From the NCBI GenBank assembly GCA_037388705.1, contig JARRJY010000017.1:1-21940 (forward strand): a stretch of DNA of 21,940 nucleotides, read 5' to 3'. Below the pieces are notes generated by a model that had not been told where the DNA came from, made no database searches, and saw only the letters and a program-made list of their open reading frames with translations. Both the position numbers and the translations under genes were made by a program. This document shows, piece after piece, positions 8,010-16,340 of the stretch; position 1 is the stretch's first letter, and each line of letters starts with the position of its first letter. The DNA comes from JARRJY01 sp037388705 (GTDB taxonomy: Bacteria; Pseudomonadota; Gammaproteobacteria; UBA6429; Thiohalophilaceae).

Positions 8010-9107
8010 TTACCCGAACCACAGTGAAGGCCAGCCGAATAAAATCATCAGACCCAGTACAAACAACCAGACAATCGTCACTGGAATAAATACTTTCCAT
8101 CCCAGTCGCATGATCTGGTCATAACGATATCTTGGGAATGTTGCCCGGAACCACAAGAAAGCAAACATAAACACTGCCATCTTGATGAAGAACCAATGCA
8201 TTCCATCATCAAAAAATAAGCCTATAACCGGTATGTTTGTAACAGTTTCAAAAAAACCAAAACCATGAATTGGTGATAACCATCCGCCAAGGAACATGAT
8301 CGAAGTTAATGCCGCGATTAAAATCATGTTGGCATATTCCGCGAGGAAAAATACCGCGAACGCCATCCCGGAATATTCCACGTGGAATCCGGCAACAATT
8401 TCAGATTCCCCTTCTGCGACATCAAACGGTGCCCGGTTAGTTTCAGCAACACCGGAAATAAAATACACACCAAACAGAGGCAGCAGCGGTATCCAGAACC
8501 ATCCAAATAATCCCCAGTTACCACGTTGCGAGTTAACGATCTCGCCCAGGTTTAAACTACCTGCAGCCATTAACACGCCAACCAGGGCGAAGCCCATGGC
8601 AATTTCATAAGAAACAATCTGGGCGGCGGAACGCATCGCGCCTAACAGTGCGTACTTGGAGTTAGATGCCCAGCCTGCAATGATGACACCATAGACACCG
8701 ATAGAGGTAATCGCTAACACGTATAACAAACCGGCGTTGACGTTGGCTAACACCATGCCATCGTTAAATGGAATAACTGCCCAGGCGGCAAGCGCTGGTG
8801 CAATGGACAATACCGGGCTAATCAGGAACAGTGCCTTGTTTGCACCGGTCGGTATGACAATTTCCTTGAACATCAGCTTAACGGCATCCGCAATGGGCTG
8901 ACCCAGACCCCATAAACGAAAACCAAAGAAACCGACCCGGTTAGGCCCTTGACGAACCTGCATGGAACCAATGACTTTACGTTCGGCATAGGTAAAGTAC
9001 GCTACCGCAATCATTAACGGCAGAGTAATGGCAACAATCTTTACGATGATCCAGAACAGTGTCTGAAACCAGTCAGATTCTATTATTGCTGTTATCCACT
9101 CAATCAT
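8010..9107 (-). CDS. nuoH: NADH-quinone oxidoreductase subunit H (NuoH)
   Basis: NuoH (homologue of mitochondrial ND1) anchors the peripheral arm on the membrane and forms most of the quinone entry tunnel. It has 365 residues with about eight to nine helices. The conserved loop QGPNRVGFFG (about 53-62), followed by GQPIADAVKLMFKE, is the N-terminal cytoplasmic region near the quinone site. The motif AETNRAPFDVAEGESE (221-236) is the acidic loop thought to link quinone reduction to the proton channels. The start is 11 bases after the nuoG stop and has an AGAGG ribosome site. An out-of-frame ATG overlaps 4 bases upstream and is not used. Confidence 0.98.
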   Translation of the reverse strand: MIEWITAIIESDWFQTLFWIIVKIVAITLPLMIAVAYFTYAERKVIGSMQVRQGPNRVGFFGFRLWGLGQPIADAVKLMFKEIVIPTGANKALFLISPVLSIAPALAAWAVIPFNDGMVLANVNAGLLYVLAITSIGVYGVIIAGWASNSKYALLGAMRSAAQIVSYEIAMGFALVGVLMAAGSLNLGEIVNSQRGNWGLFGWFWIPLLPLFGVYFISGVAETNRAPFDVAEGESEIVAGFHVEYSGMAFAVFFLAEYANMILIAALTSIMFLGGWLSPIHGFGFFETVTNIPVIGLFFDDGMHWFFIKMAVFMFAFLWFRATFPRYRYDQIMRLGWKVFIPVTIVWLFVLGLMILFGWPSLWFG

Positions 9108-9118
9108 TCATCAAACCT

Positions 9119-11482
9119 CTAGGCCGGACGCACTTCAATGGCGCCATAGCCATCACCTAATTCATGACTGCCTTCTACAGCCATAGGAATCATCACGCAG
9201 TTATCTGCGACCGCTTCATCAATAACAACTTTCAACATGGCACTGTAAAAACCCTGGCTCACATTGGCATGTGTTGAATCATTCAAGTCCAGCTGGTTTG
9301 CCGTTTTACTATTTACATAGACGGCTGTTTTAATCGCGTCACTGGTTTCCTGTAAGGGTTGTGAACGACGCACCAGTGCATCGACACTATATAAAGGTAA
9401 GTAACCAATACGGTTTACTCCTGAGTCTGCTGCCAAAGAAGCAGGACAACGCCACTGGCTGGAAGAGTCTGCCGGAACATCACTGCATAAATTTTTCAGT
9501 TCGTCACGTACTTCTTCTGAAGTAACATAATCAAAACCGTCCACATCAAACAGGTTGCCAAGCACACGCAATACTTTCCAGGCAGGACGCGTATCACCCA
9601 TCGGCTCAACGCTGCCGTTAAAGCTTTGCCAGTCACCTACAACGTTAACAAATGTGCCGGATGTTTCAGTGTAAGGTGAAACCGGTAACAAGACATCGGC
9701 ATAGTCTTTCATTGTGTTCGTAATAAAACTGCTCATACTGATAACAAAATCGGTTTCTTTCAGTGTATTCAGTGCAACAGATGGATTGGCACAATCATAT
9801 TCAGGTTCGACACCCAGCAGGATCAAACCATTCATACCTTCCTGCATCATGTCAGCAGCTGTTTTACCTGCCTGGGTCTCTGTTCCTGCTGCACCACGAT
9901 GCGAAACTGCACCGGCTAACCACGCCCCGGCCGCATTGGCGCCTTCACATAGGTAGCCTAACCTGGCACCTGATAATTGTGCTGCAAGATTTGCCAGTGA
10001 ACGGATATCGGAAAAGTTTGTTTGATTAATAGCCTGTGTACCAATTAACACGGCCGCATTTTCTGCACTGTTCAAATGCTTGGCGATTTCAAGATGTCCA
10101 TCATGGCTGTCTACGTTTTCCAGCATATCTTTCAAGTCATCTGGAATGGCATTACCACTTAATGTTGACAGCGCCTTACAAACTGCTGCCAGTTCAGCTG
10201 TCATTTGCGATGGACTAACAACAATGTTTTCCGCCAGTGGCAGGTTGAAATCATAATCAATGCTGTTAATCGCCATGATGTTGGCACCTTTGCGTGATGC
10301 CTTACGTAAGCGATGACCGATAATCGGCTGGTCCTTGCGTGTCCATGAGCCAATTACTAACACGGCATTGTTGTTTTCCAGGTCTGCAACACCCTGCCCC
10401 AAAGATGGATAAGCCGGTGCAATGTCCTGATCACTGAAGTCTGATTGACGCAAACGATGATCAATATTATTCGAACCTAAACCGCGAAGAAGTTTCTGTA
10501 AAAGATACATTTCTTCGCTGGTTGAAGCTGGTGAAACCAGTGCACCAACTTTATTAATACCGCTGTTGTCACGGACAGCTTTAAGGCCTTCGACAGCATA
10601 ACCCAGCGCGGTTTCCCAATCTGTTTCATGCCACTTTTCACCCTGTTTGATCATCGGTGTGGTTAAACGATCTTCACTGTATAAACCGGTATAACTATAA
10701 CGATCACGATCCGATAACCATACTTCATTCAAGCTCTCATTTTCGCGTGGTAAAACGCGCATCACCTTGTTTCGTCGAACTTCCACATGGACGTTGGAAC
10801 CAACACAATCATGTGGTGCAACCGATGACATTTGCATGTTTTCCCAGGGGCGACCACTGTATCGGTATGGCTTGGAAGTCAGGGCACCAACCGGGCAAAG
10901 ATCGACAACGTTTCCGGACATCTCTGAATTGACAGTACGTTCAACATAGGTGCCGATACGGGTATGTTCACCACGACCGGTTGCTCCCAGTTCCATGATG
11001 CCAGCGACTTCCTGGCCAAAGCGTACGCAACGTGTACAGTGAATACAGCGCGTCATTTCTGTTGCAATTAAGGAACCAATATTTTTGTCGGCAACCACAC
11101 GTTTCTTTTCTACAAAACGGGATACGTCTTTACCGTAACCCATGGCAATATCCTGCAGGTCACATTCACCGCCCTGGTCACAGATCGGGCAATCTAGTGG
11201 ATGGTTGATGAGCAGGAATTCCATAACACTCTTCTGTGCATCAATGGCAACCGGTGACTTGGTAAAGACTTTCATACCATCAGTTACCGGTGTCGCACAT
11301 GCCGGTAATGGTTTCGGTGCCTTCTCAACTTCAACCAGGCACATACGGCAATTCGCTGCCACAGACAATTTCTTGTGGTAACAGAAACGTGGAATGGTAA
11401 TACCAGCATTATCCGCCGCCTCGATCACCATCGAGCCTTCTTCAACCTGAAGCGGTATGCCGTTAATTTCAATATTGACCAT
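9119..11482 (-). CDS. nuoG: NADH-quinone oxidoreductase subunit G (NuoG)
   Basis: NuoG is the largest peripheral subunit (787 residues) and the electron wire between NuoEF and NuoI. The N-terminal domain binds N1b [2Fe-2S] through Cys34, 45, 48 and 62. N5 uses His94 with Cys98, 101 and 107 (HPLDCPICDQGGEC), the rare histidine-ligated cluster. N4 uses Cys146, 149, 152 and 196. The rest is a molybdopterin-oxidoreductase-like domain without catalytic function in complex I. The extra N7 cluster of E. coli and Thermus is missing: only a single cysteine (Cys226 in PHDCVGSN) remains where a CxxCxxxC group would be. The C-terminal 400 residues are the least conserved part. The start follows nuoF by 42 bases with a weak AGAGAGA site. 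Confidence 0.97.
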   Translation of the reverse strand: MVNIEINGIPLQVEEGSMVIEAADNAGITIPRFCYHKKLSVAANCRMCLVEVEKAPKPLPACATPVTDGMKVFTKSPVAIDAQKSVMEFLLINHPLDCPICDQGGECDLQDIAMGYGKDVSRFVEKKRVVADKNIGSLIATEMTRCIHCTRCVRFGQEVAGIMELGATGRGEHTRIGTYVERTVNSEMSGNVVDLCPVGALTSKPYRYSGRPWENMQMSSVAPHDCVGSNVHVEVRRNKVMRVLPRENESLNEVWLSDRDRYSYTGLYSEDRLTTPMIKQGEKWHETDWETALGYAVEGLKAVRDNSGINKVGALVSPASTSEEMYLLQKLLRGLGSNNIDHRLRQSDFSDQDIAPAYPSLGQGVADLENNNAVLVIGSWTRKDQPIIGHRLRKASRKGANIMAINSIDYDFNLPLAENIVVSPSQMTAELAAVCKALSTLSGNAIPDDLKDMLENVDSHDGHLEIAKHLNSAENAAVLIGTQAINQTNFSDIRSLANLAAQLSGARLGYLCEGANAAGAWLAGAVSHRGAAGTETQAGKTAADMMQEGMNGLILLGVEPEYDCANPSVALNTLKETDFVISMSSFITNTMKDYADVLLPVSPYTETSGTFVNVVGDWQSFNGSVEPMGDTRPAWKVLRVLGNLFDVDGFDYVTSEEVRDELKNLCSDVPADSSSQWRCPASLAADSGVNRIGYLPLYSVDALVRRSQPLQETSDAIKTAVYVNSKTANQLDLNDSTHANVSQGFYSAMLKVVIDEAVADNCVMIPMAVEGSHELGDGYGAIEVRPA

Positions 11483-11524
11483 CTGAATTCGTCTCTCTTA
11501 CTAAATACTTATCGTTATAATTCT

Positions 11525-12790
11525 TTACACCATGCACTTGCCATGATCGATGTGGTACTGAAACTCATCACGGTAATGCTTGAGAAAACTCTGTACCGGC
11601 ATAGCCGCGGCATCACCCAAGGCACAAATCGTACGGCCACCAATACGGCCAGCCACATCATCCAGCAAATCCAGGTCTTCCTGTCGGCCCTGGCCATGTT
11701 CGATGCGGTGTACCATGCGAGATAGCCAGCCAGTACCTTCACGACACGGGGTACATTGGCCGCAGGATTCTTCAAAATAAAAATGAGATAAACGTGCCAG
11801 CGCGTTAACCATGCAGGTGGTTTCATCCATCACAATGACCGAACCTGCCCCAAGCATACTGCCTGCCTTGGCAATGGAATCATAATCCATGTCCACGTCC
11901 ATCATGATGTCACCAGGTATAACCGGTGTGGAAGAACCACCGGGTATCACTGCTTTGAGTTGATGACCATCTCGTACACCACCGGCCAATTCCAGTAATT
12001 CAGCAAAAGGCATCCCCATCGGCACTTCAAAGTTGCCGGGGTTATTCACATGGCCTGAAACACAAAACAGCTTGGTGCCGCCATTATTTGGTTTACCCTG
12101 TTCAAGGAACCATTGACCACCTTTTTCCAGGATAACCGGTACCGAAGCCAGTGTTTCCGTGTTATTAATCGTGGTAGGTCGTCCATATAAACCAAAGCCT
12201 GCCGGGAACGGCGGTTTAAAGCGTGGCTGACCTTTTTTACCTTCAATGGATTCCAGTAACGCGGTTTCTTCACCACAGATATAGGCGCCAGCACCCAGGT
12301 GGGTATAAAGATCAAAATCAAAACCGGAGCCTAATATATTCTTACCCAGGAAACCCGCGTTATAGGCTTCTTCAAGTGCGGCTTCGAAACGTTCATAGGG
12401 TTCCCAGAATTCACCACGGATATAGTTATATCCGGCCGAAGCCCCGATACAGTAGCCAGCAATGATCATCCCTTCGATTAACTGGTGTGGGTTATAACGA
12501 AGTATGTCCCGATCTTTGCAGGTGCCCGGCTCACCTTCATCAGAGTTACAGACAATATACTTTTGTCCTGCAGCATTACGCGGCATGAAACTCCACTTCA
12601 GGCCGGTTGGGAAACCTGCACCACCACGACCACGCAAAGCAGACGTTTTTAATTCTTCAATTAAATCTTCTGCTGGTGTTTTTTCTTTAAGGATTTTTTT
12701 CAGAACTTCATAACCACCAACACCCTGGTAACTTTCCAGTGTCCATGGTTTATCAAGGTGCAAAGTACGGAAGCAAACTTCATTTGCCAT
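11525..12790 (-). CDS. nuoF: NADH-quinone oxidoreductase subunit F (NuoF), FMN and NADH binding
   Basis: NuoF oxidises NADH. It binds FMN and the [4Fe-4S] cluster N3 at the tip of the peripheral arm. The 421 residues show the glycine-rich NADH loop GRGGAGFPTGLKW (about 54-66), the FMN region CNSDEGEPGTCKDR (81-94), and GAGAYICGEETALLES (167-181 or so). N3 is bound by Cys343, 346 and 349 (ESCGQCTPCREGTGW) with Cys389. The start has a strong GGGGGGAG ribosome site 6 bases upstream. The 66-base gap to nuoE is the longest inside the operon, so a secondary promoter or processing site there is possible, but I see no convincing one. Confidence 0.98.
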   Translation of the reverse strand: MANEVCFRTLHLDKPWTLESYQGVGGYEVLKKILKEKTPAEDLIEELKTSALRGRGGAGFPTGLKWSFMPRNAAGQKYIVCNSDEGEPGTCKDRDILRYNPHQLIEGMIIAGYCIGASAGYNYIRGEFWEPYERFEAALEEAYNAGFLGKNILGSGFDFDLYTHLGAGAYICGEETALLESIEGKKGQPRFKPPFPAGFGLYGRPTTINNTETLASVPVILEKGGQWFLEQGKPNNGGTKLFCVSGHVNNPGNFEVPMGMPFAELLELAGGVRDGHQLKAVIPGGSSTPVIPGDIMMDVDMDYDSIAKAGSMLGAGSVIVMDETTCMVNALARLSHFYFEESCGQCTPCREGTGWLSRMVHRIEHGQGRQEDLDLLDDVAGRIGGRTICALGDAAAMPVQSFLKHYRDEFQYHIDHGKCMV

Positions 12791-12856
12791 TTTATACTCC
12801 CCCCTTGTTATGATTGATTTTGTTCATTGTTATAGTCATTAGCTTTATTTAACGCC

Positions 12857-13369
12857 TCAGGTCAGGCTATCGAGTATCTTGTCAATTTTCTCTGGCGTTA
12901 ATTTTTCATAATAGGTATCACCAATCTGGAACATCGGCGCATCGACACAGGCACCCAGGCATTCCACTTCTTTCAGGGTAAAACGTCCATCTGATGTCGT
13001 TTCCCCCAGCTTGATTTGTAAACGTTTCTCGAGGTGATCAACAATATCTGCCGAGCCGCATAACATGCACGAAATATTGGTACAAATGCAGATCTTATGT
13101 TTACCAACCGGTTCAAGTTCATACATGGAATAAAATGTCGCTACTTCGTATACAGCGATGGGTTCCATCTCCAGGTATTCCGCTACTGCGTCCATCAAAT
13201 CATTAGTCAGGTATCCGCTATTTTGATCCTGAACGATACGCAATGCTGACATGACCGCAGATTGCTTACGATCAGCCGGGTACTTGGCGATCCAGTGATC
13301 AATATCTGCACGTGACTCATCAGAAATCAGATGCAGCTTGCTTTCCGGTTTTTTACTACCCAGACTCAT
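12857..13369 (-). CDS. nuoE: NADH-quinone oxidoreductase subunit E (NuoE), [2Fe-2S]
   Basis: NuoE is a thioredoxin-fold [2Fe-2S] subunit that binds cluster N1a and packs on NuoF in the NADH-dehydrogenase module. At 170 residues it has the usual length. Cluster ligands are Cys96 and Cys101 (CTNISC) plus Cys137 and Cys141 (ECLGAC). One more cysteine, Cys104 in SCMLCGS, lies near the cluster and is not a recognised ligand. Cys94 is also nearby. The ATG overlaps the nuoD stop in an ATGA arrangement, which suggests coupled translation. Confidence 0.98.
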   Translation of the reverse strand: MSLGSKKPESKLHLISDESRADIDHWIAKYPADRKQSAVMSALRIVQDQNSGYLTNDLMDAVAEYLEMEPIAVYEVATFYSMYELEPVGKHKICICTNISCMLCGSADIVDHLEKRLQIKLGETTSDGRFTLKEVECLGACVDAPMFQIGDTYYEKLTPEKIDKILDSLT

Positions 13370-14619
13370 CGGTCAATCTCTCCGAATACAATATCCATGG
13401 TACCAATAATGGCAACTACGTCAGCCAGCATGTGTCCGTTAGCCATTTCATTCATTGCCGCAAGATGTGGAAAACCGGGGGCACGGATTTTTAAACGATA
13501 TGGTTTATTGGCGCCATCAGAAATAATATAAGTACCAAACTCACCCTTGGGATGTTCGATACCGGCATAAGCCTCGCCTTCAGGCAAACTGTATCCTTCC
13601 GTGAACAGCTTAAAGTGATGGATCAATGATTCCATATCACCTTTCATGTCTTCACGTTTAGGAGGGGCAAGTTTGCGATCATCAAGCATGACAGGACCAG
13701 GATTCTTGCGTAACCAGTCAATACATTGCTTGATGATCCTGTTTGACTGGCGTAACTCTTCCATACGTACCAAGTAACGATCATAACAATCGCCATTCAC
13801 GCCAACCGGGATATCAAAATCCATCTTGTCATAAACTTCATAAGGTTGTTTTTTACGTAAGTCCCATTCCACGCCTGAACCACGTAACATGGGTCCCGTG
13901 AAACCAAGTTGCATGGCACGATCTGGTGATACCACACCAATATCAACAGTACGTTGTTTCCAGATACGGTTATCCGTTAACAGTGTTTCATAATCATCGA
14001 TGTAACCCGGGAAACGGTTTGTAAAATCTTCAATAAAGTCCAGTAATGAACCACCACGGTTTTCATTACGACGTGCAGTTTCCTTGTCATCCGGGTACTT
14101 GTTATTTTGATACTGTGGCATGCGATCAGGTAAATCGCGATACACACCACCCGGGCGATAATAAGCCGCATGCATACGTGCACCGGAAACTGCTTCATAC
14201 ATATCCATCAGGTCTTCGCGTTCACGGAAGCAATACAGGAACATGGTCATGGCACCAACATCCAACGCGTGGGTGCCTAACCACATCATGTGATTGAGGA
14301 TACGGGTGATTTCATCGAACATAACACGGATATATTGCGCACGAATCGGCGCTTCGATACCCAGCATTTTTTCCAGTGCCAGTACATATCCGTGTTCATT
14401 GCACATCATGGATACGTAATCGAGACGATCCATGTAAGGAATGCTTTGATTGTAGGGTTTATATTCCGCTAGTTTTTCTGTACCACGGTGTAATAAACCA
14501 ACATGAGGATCAGCACGTTGTACGATTTCACCATCCATTTCCAGTACCAGGCGTAAGACACCATGTGCTGCTGGATGCTGTGGTCCGAAATTCAGCGTGT
14601 AGTTACGAATTTCAGGCAT
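13366..14619 (-). CDS. nuoD: NADH-quinone oxidoreductase subunit D (NuoD)
   Basis: NuoD forms the quinone-binding cavity together with NuoB. It descends from the large subunit of NiFe hydrogenases but has no metal site. I choose ATG 14619, giving 417 residues beginning MPEIRNYTLNFGPQHPAAHG. The longer frame up to 14664 lies inside nuoC and lacks family similarity. A strong ribosome site, GGGGAG, is 7 bases before the chosen start. His19 in GPQHPAAHGVLR and Tyr68 in RLDYVSMMCNE correspond to the quinone-contacting His38 and Tyr87 of Thermus. HVGLLHRGTEKL (39-50) is also conserved. The start overlaps nuoC by 8 bases. nuoC and nuoD are separate genes, not fused as in E. coli. Confidence 0.98.
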   Translation of the reverse strand: MPEIRNYTLNFGPQHPAAHGVLRLVLEMDGEIVQRADPHVGLLHRGTEKLAEYKPYNQSIPYMDRLDYVSMMCNEHGYVLALEKMLGIEAPIRAQYIRVMFDEITRILNHMMWLGTHALDVGAMTMFLYCFREREDLMDMYEAVSGARMHAAYYRPGGVYRDLPDRMPQYQNNKYPDDKETARRNENRGGSLLDFIEDFTNRFPGYIDDYETLLTDNRIWKQRTVDIGVVSPDRAMQLGFTGPMLRGSGVEWDLRKKQPYEVYDKMDFDIPVGVNGDCYDRYLVRMEELRQSNRIIKQCIDWLRKNPGPVMLDDRKLAPPKREDMKGDMESLIHHFKLFTEGYSLPEGEAYAGIEHPKGEFGTYIISDGANKPYRLKIRAPGFPHLAAMNEMANGHMLADVVAIIGTMDIVFGEIDR

Positions 14620-15229
14620 CGTTTGGCTCCCCTTCCAGACGTTCTGCATAACGAAGGTCGTCACGGATCACGCGTGGTGTGTTAACACGTGGCTCAATAC
14701 TGACCGGCTGATAAATAACGCGTTGTTTCTCAGGGTCATAACGCATTTCCACGTTACCCGATAACGGGAAGTCTTTACGGAATGGATGCCCGACAAAACC
14801 GTAATCGGTAAGAATACGACGTAAATCAGGATGCCCTTCGTAAATGATGCCATAAAGGTCAAAGGCTTCACGTTCAAACCAGTCGACGGCTTTCCAGATA
14901 TTAATCACTGAAGGTAAAACCGGTGGTTCACCATCAACAAAACATTTAACACGAATACGGTGATTTAACTGAACCGATAACAAATGATAAACCGATGCAA
15001 AACGTGGACCTTGCCAGCTGTTGCCATACTCACTGTAATCAACACCGCAGCAATCGATTAATATATCGCAGGCAAACGCAGCATCATCACGTAGATCCTG
15101 GCAAACATCGATAAGATGTTCAGGGGTAACGGTAATCGTCAGTTCACCCAGTTCAACATGGCATTCGGCGATTCGATTACCGAAATGTTCGCGTACACGA
15201 TCAGCAAGATTATTGTAATACTCAGACAT
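14612..15229 (-). CDS. nuoC: NADH-quinone oxidoreductase subunit C (NuoC)
   Basis: NuoC (30 kDa subunit family) is a structural subunit of the connecting module between NuoD, NuoI and the membrane. At 205 residues it is a free-standing NuoC. The family signature runs from about residue 113 to 150: WFEREAFDLYGIIYEGHPDL, then RRILTDYGFVGHPFRKDFPL. The start follows nuoB by 16 bases; the ribosome site is weak. Its 3' end overlaps nuoD by 8 bases. Confidence 0.98.
   Translation of the reverse strand: MSEYYNNLADRVREHFGNRIAECHVELGELTITVTPEHLIDVCQDLRDDAAFACDILIDCCGVDYSEYGNSWQGPRFASVYHLLSVQLNHRIRVKCFVDGEPPVLPSVINIWKAVDWFEREAFDLYGIIYEGHPDLRRILTDYGFVGHPFRKDFPLSGNVEMRYDPEKQRVIYQPVSIEPRVNTPRVIRDDLRYAERLEGEPNDA
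14627..14632 (-). promoter_or_regulatory. Ribosome binding site deciding the nuoD start
   Basis: The minus strand reads GGGGAG, 7 bases before ATG 14619 and inside the 3' end of nuoC. It supports MPEIRNY as the NuoD N-terminus instead of the start 15 codons upstream. Confidence 0.8.
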
Positions 15230-15245
15230 AAATTAATACGCTCTG

Positions 15246-15722
15246 TTAACGCGCGATGGTGTTTGTTCTTTTAATTTTATTTTGTAACTGGATGATGCCG
15301 TAAATCAGCGCTTCTGCTGTTGGAGGGCAACCCGGTACATACACATCAACCGGTACCACGCGATCACAACCGCGTACTACTGAATAAGAATAATGATAAT
15401 AACCACCACCATTGGCACAGGAGCCCATAGAAATCACCCAGCGGGGTTCAGCCATCTGGTCATACACTTTGCGTAAGGCAGGTGCCATTTTATTGACCAG
15501 TGTTCCTGCCACGATCATGACATCAGACTGGCGAGGACTCGGACGGAATATAATGCCGAAGCGATCCATATCGTAACGAGATGCGGCGGCCTGCATCATT
15601 TCTACTGCGCAGCAGGCAAGGCCGAAGGTCATTGGCCAAAGTGAACCGGTACGTGCCCAGTTAATTAGTTTATCCGCATTCGTGGTAACGAATCCTTCTT
15701 TCAGGATACCTTCTACTCCCAT
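15246..15722 (-). CDS. nuoB: NADH-quinone oxidoreductase subunit B (NuoB), cluster N2
   Basis: NuoB binds N2, the [4Fe-4S] cluster that reduces the quinone. The chosen start at 15722 gives 158 residues beginning MGVEGILKEGFVTT, as in relatives. An in-frame start 7 codons upstream is rejected because AAGGAG lies 7 bases before the chosen ATG. The N2 ligands are Cys37 and Cys38 (the unusual adjacent pair in LACCAVEMM), Cys102 (GSCANGGG) and Cys132 (VPGCPPTAEAL). RPSPRQSDVMIVAGT (60-74) is also typical. The start overlaps nuoA by 10 bases, so the nuoB ribosome site lies in the end of nuoA. Confidence 0.98.
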   Translation of the reverse strand: MGVEGILKEGFVTTNADKLINWARTGSLWPMTFGLACCAVEMMQAAASRYDMDRFGIIFRPSPRQSDVMIVAGTLVNKMAPALRKVYDQMAEPRWVISMGSCANGGGYYHYSYSVVRGCDRVVPVDVYVPGCPPTAEALIYGIIQLQNKIKRTNTIAR

Positions 15723-16069
15723 TCCAGAGCTCCTTTTTTCCACTCATAAATAAAGCCAACCACGAGAATGCCCAGGAAGATTGCCATGGCGATAAACCCG
15801 AAGGTTCCGATTGAATCGAGCACGATAGCCCAGGGGAACAGGAAAGCGATTTCCAGATCGAAAATAATGAACAGGATGGCGACCAGGTAATAGCGCACGT
15901 CGAATTTCATGCGGGAGTCTTCGAAGGCTTCGAAGCCACATTCGTACGGAGACAGCTTTTCACTGTCCGGTCGGTTTGGTGCCAGTATGAAGCCAAGGGT
16001 GATCATCACACCACCTATGACAATACCTACCACCATAAAGATCAGCACCGGCAGATAATTTTCTAACAT
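15713..16069 (-). CDS. nuoA: NADH-quinone oxidoreductase subunit A (NuoA)
   Basis: NuoA (homologue of ND3) is a three-helix membrane subunit. The loop after the first helix runs past the quinone cavity. The chosen ATG 16069 gives 118 residues beginning MLENYLPVLIFMVVG, the family length. The frame is open 27 codons further upstream, but that stretch is the leader downstream of the promoter and has no ribosome site at its start. The motif SEKLSPYECGFEAF includes the conserved loop cysteine. RYYLVAILFIIFDLEIAFLFPW is the second helix with its acidic pair. A GGAGAGG ribosome site lies just upstream of the ATG. It is the first gene of the nuo operon. Confidence 0.97.
   Translation of the reverse strand: MLENYLPVLIFMVVGIVIGGVMITLGFILAPNRPDSEKLSPYECGFEAFEDSRMKFDVRYYLVAILFIIFDLEIAFLFPWAIVLDSIGTFGFIAMAIFLGILVVGFIYEWKKGALEWE
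15730..15735 (-). promoter_or_regulatory. Ribosome binding site deciding the nuoB start
   Basis: The minus strand reads AAGGAG, 7 bases before ATG 15722, inside the 3' end of nuoA. This supports the shorter nuoB (MGVEGIL) over the in-frame start at 15743, which has no comparable site. Confidence 0.85.
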
Positions 16070-16070
16070 G

Positions 16071-16077
16071 CCTCTCC
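16071..16077 (-). promoter_or_regulatory. Ribosome binding site of nuoA
   Basis: The minus strand reads GGAGAGG directly before ATG 16069. It favours the 118-residue NuoA over the 27-codon longer frame. The spacing is somewhat short if GGAG is the pairing core (4 bases). Confidence 0.7.
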
Positions 16078-16085
16078 ACCCCTCG

Positions 16086-16155
16086 AACCTTTTCAGGTTT
16101 CTAATACGGTAGTTTTTCACTACTTCTGTTGTTGTTTTAATCCTTTTCAAAAGGA
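16086..16155 (-). promoter_or_regulatory. Structured 5' leader of the nuo operon with three small hairpins
   Basis: Between the predicted transcription start and nuoA there are three inverted repeats in about 70 bases. The first, at 16141-16155, is TCCTTTTGAAAAGGA, a perfect odd palindrome. The second, at 16109-16123, is GTAGT GAAAA ACTAC. The third, at 16086-16099, is AACCT GAAA AGGTT, with a GNRA-type tetraloop. In the second and third the loop itself is GAAAA or GAAA, and GAAAA also crosses the centre of the first. The last hairpin ends 9 bases before the nuoA ribosome site. The repeats are seen directly; a regulatory role is inference. Confidence 0.45.
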
Positions 16156-16161
16156 CGAGTC

Positions 16162-16190
16162 AGTCTAGGCGTGCCCCCGTTTTGTGTCAA
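16162..16190 (-). promoter_or_regulatory. Sigma70-type promoter of the nuo operon
   Basis: On the minus strand a perfect -35 TTGACA (16185-16190) is followed after exactly 17 bases by TAGACT (16162-16167), which matches TATAAT at four of six positions. The predicted start is near 16155, about 85 bases before nuoA. The DNA just upstream (about 16195-16255) is strongly AT-rich and could act as an UP element. This is the best promoter match in the window. It lies after the tRNA terminator, as expected for a separately transcribed nuo operon. Confidence 0.75.
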
Positions 16191-16298
16191 GTTTCACAAA
16201 ATCGATTTTTTCTATATATTTCAATAAGATATTTAATTTTTTAGGCCCATAAATAATTTCGGTGGTAAGGAAATAGGCTGATTGAATCAGGCATCAAC

Positions 16299-16330
16299 AA
16301 AAAAGCCCTGTACTTTACAGCACAAGGCTT
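16299..16330 (-). terminator. Intrinsic terminator after tRNA-Leu
   Basis: The minus strand forms a 9-pair stem, AAGCCTTGT with ACAGGGCTT (one G-T pair), around a 10-base loop, and runs into TTTTTTG. It starts 10 bases after the tRNA 3' end. It should end the tpiA-secG-tRNA transcript and separate it from nuo. Confidence 0.85.
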
Positions 16331-16340
16331 CTATTCATTA

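Noticed and set aside
12795..12802. Run of six C bases before nuoF as a phase-variable switch
   Set aside because: Six bases is short for slippage control, and the run simply forms a strong ribosome site.
16070..16150. N-terminal extension of NuoA by 27 codons (start at 16150)
   Set aside because: The extension begins only about 5 bases from the predicted transcription start, uses TTG without a ribosome site, and resembles no NuoA. ATG 16069 has a ribosome site and gives the family length.
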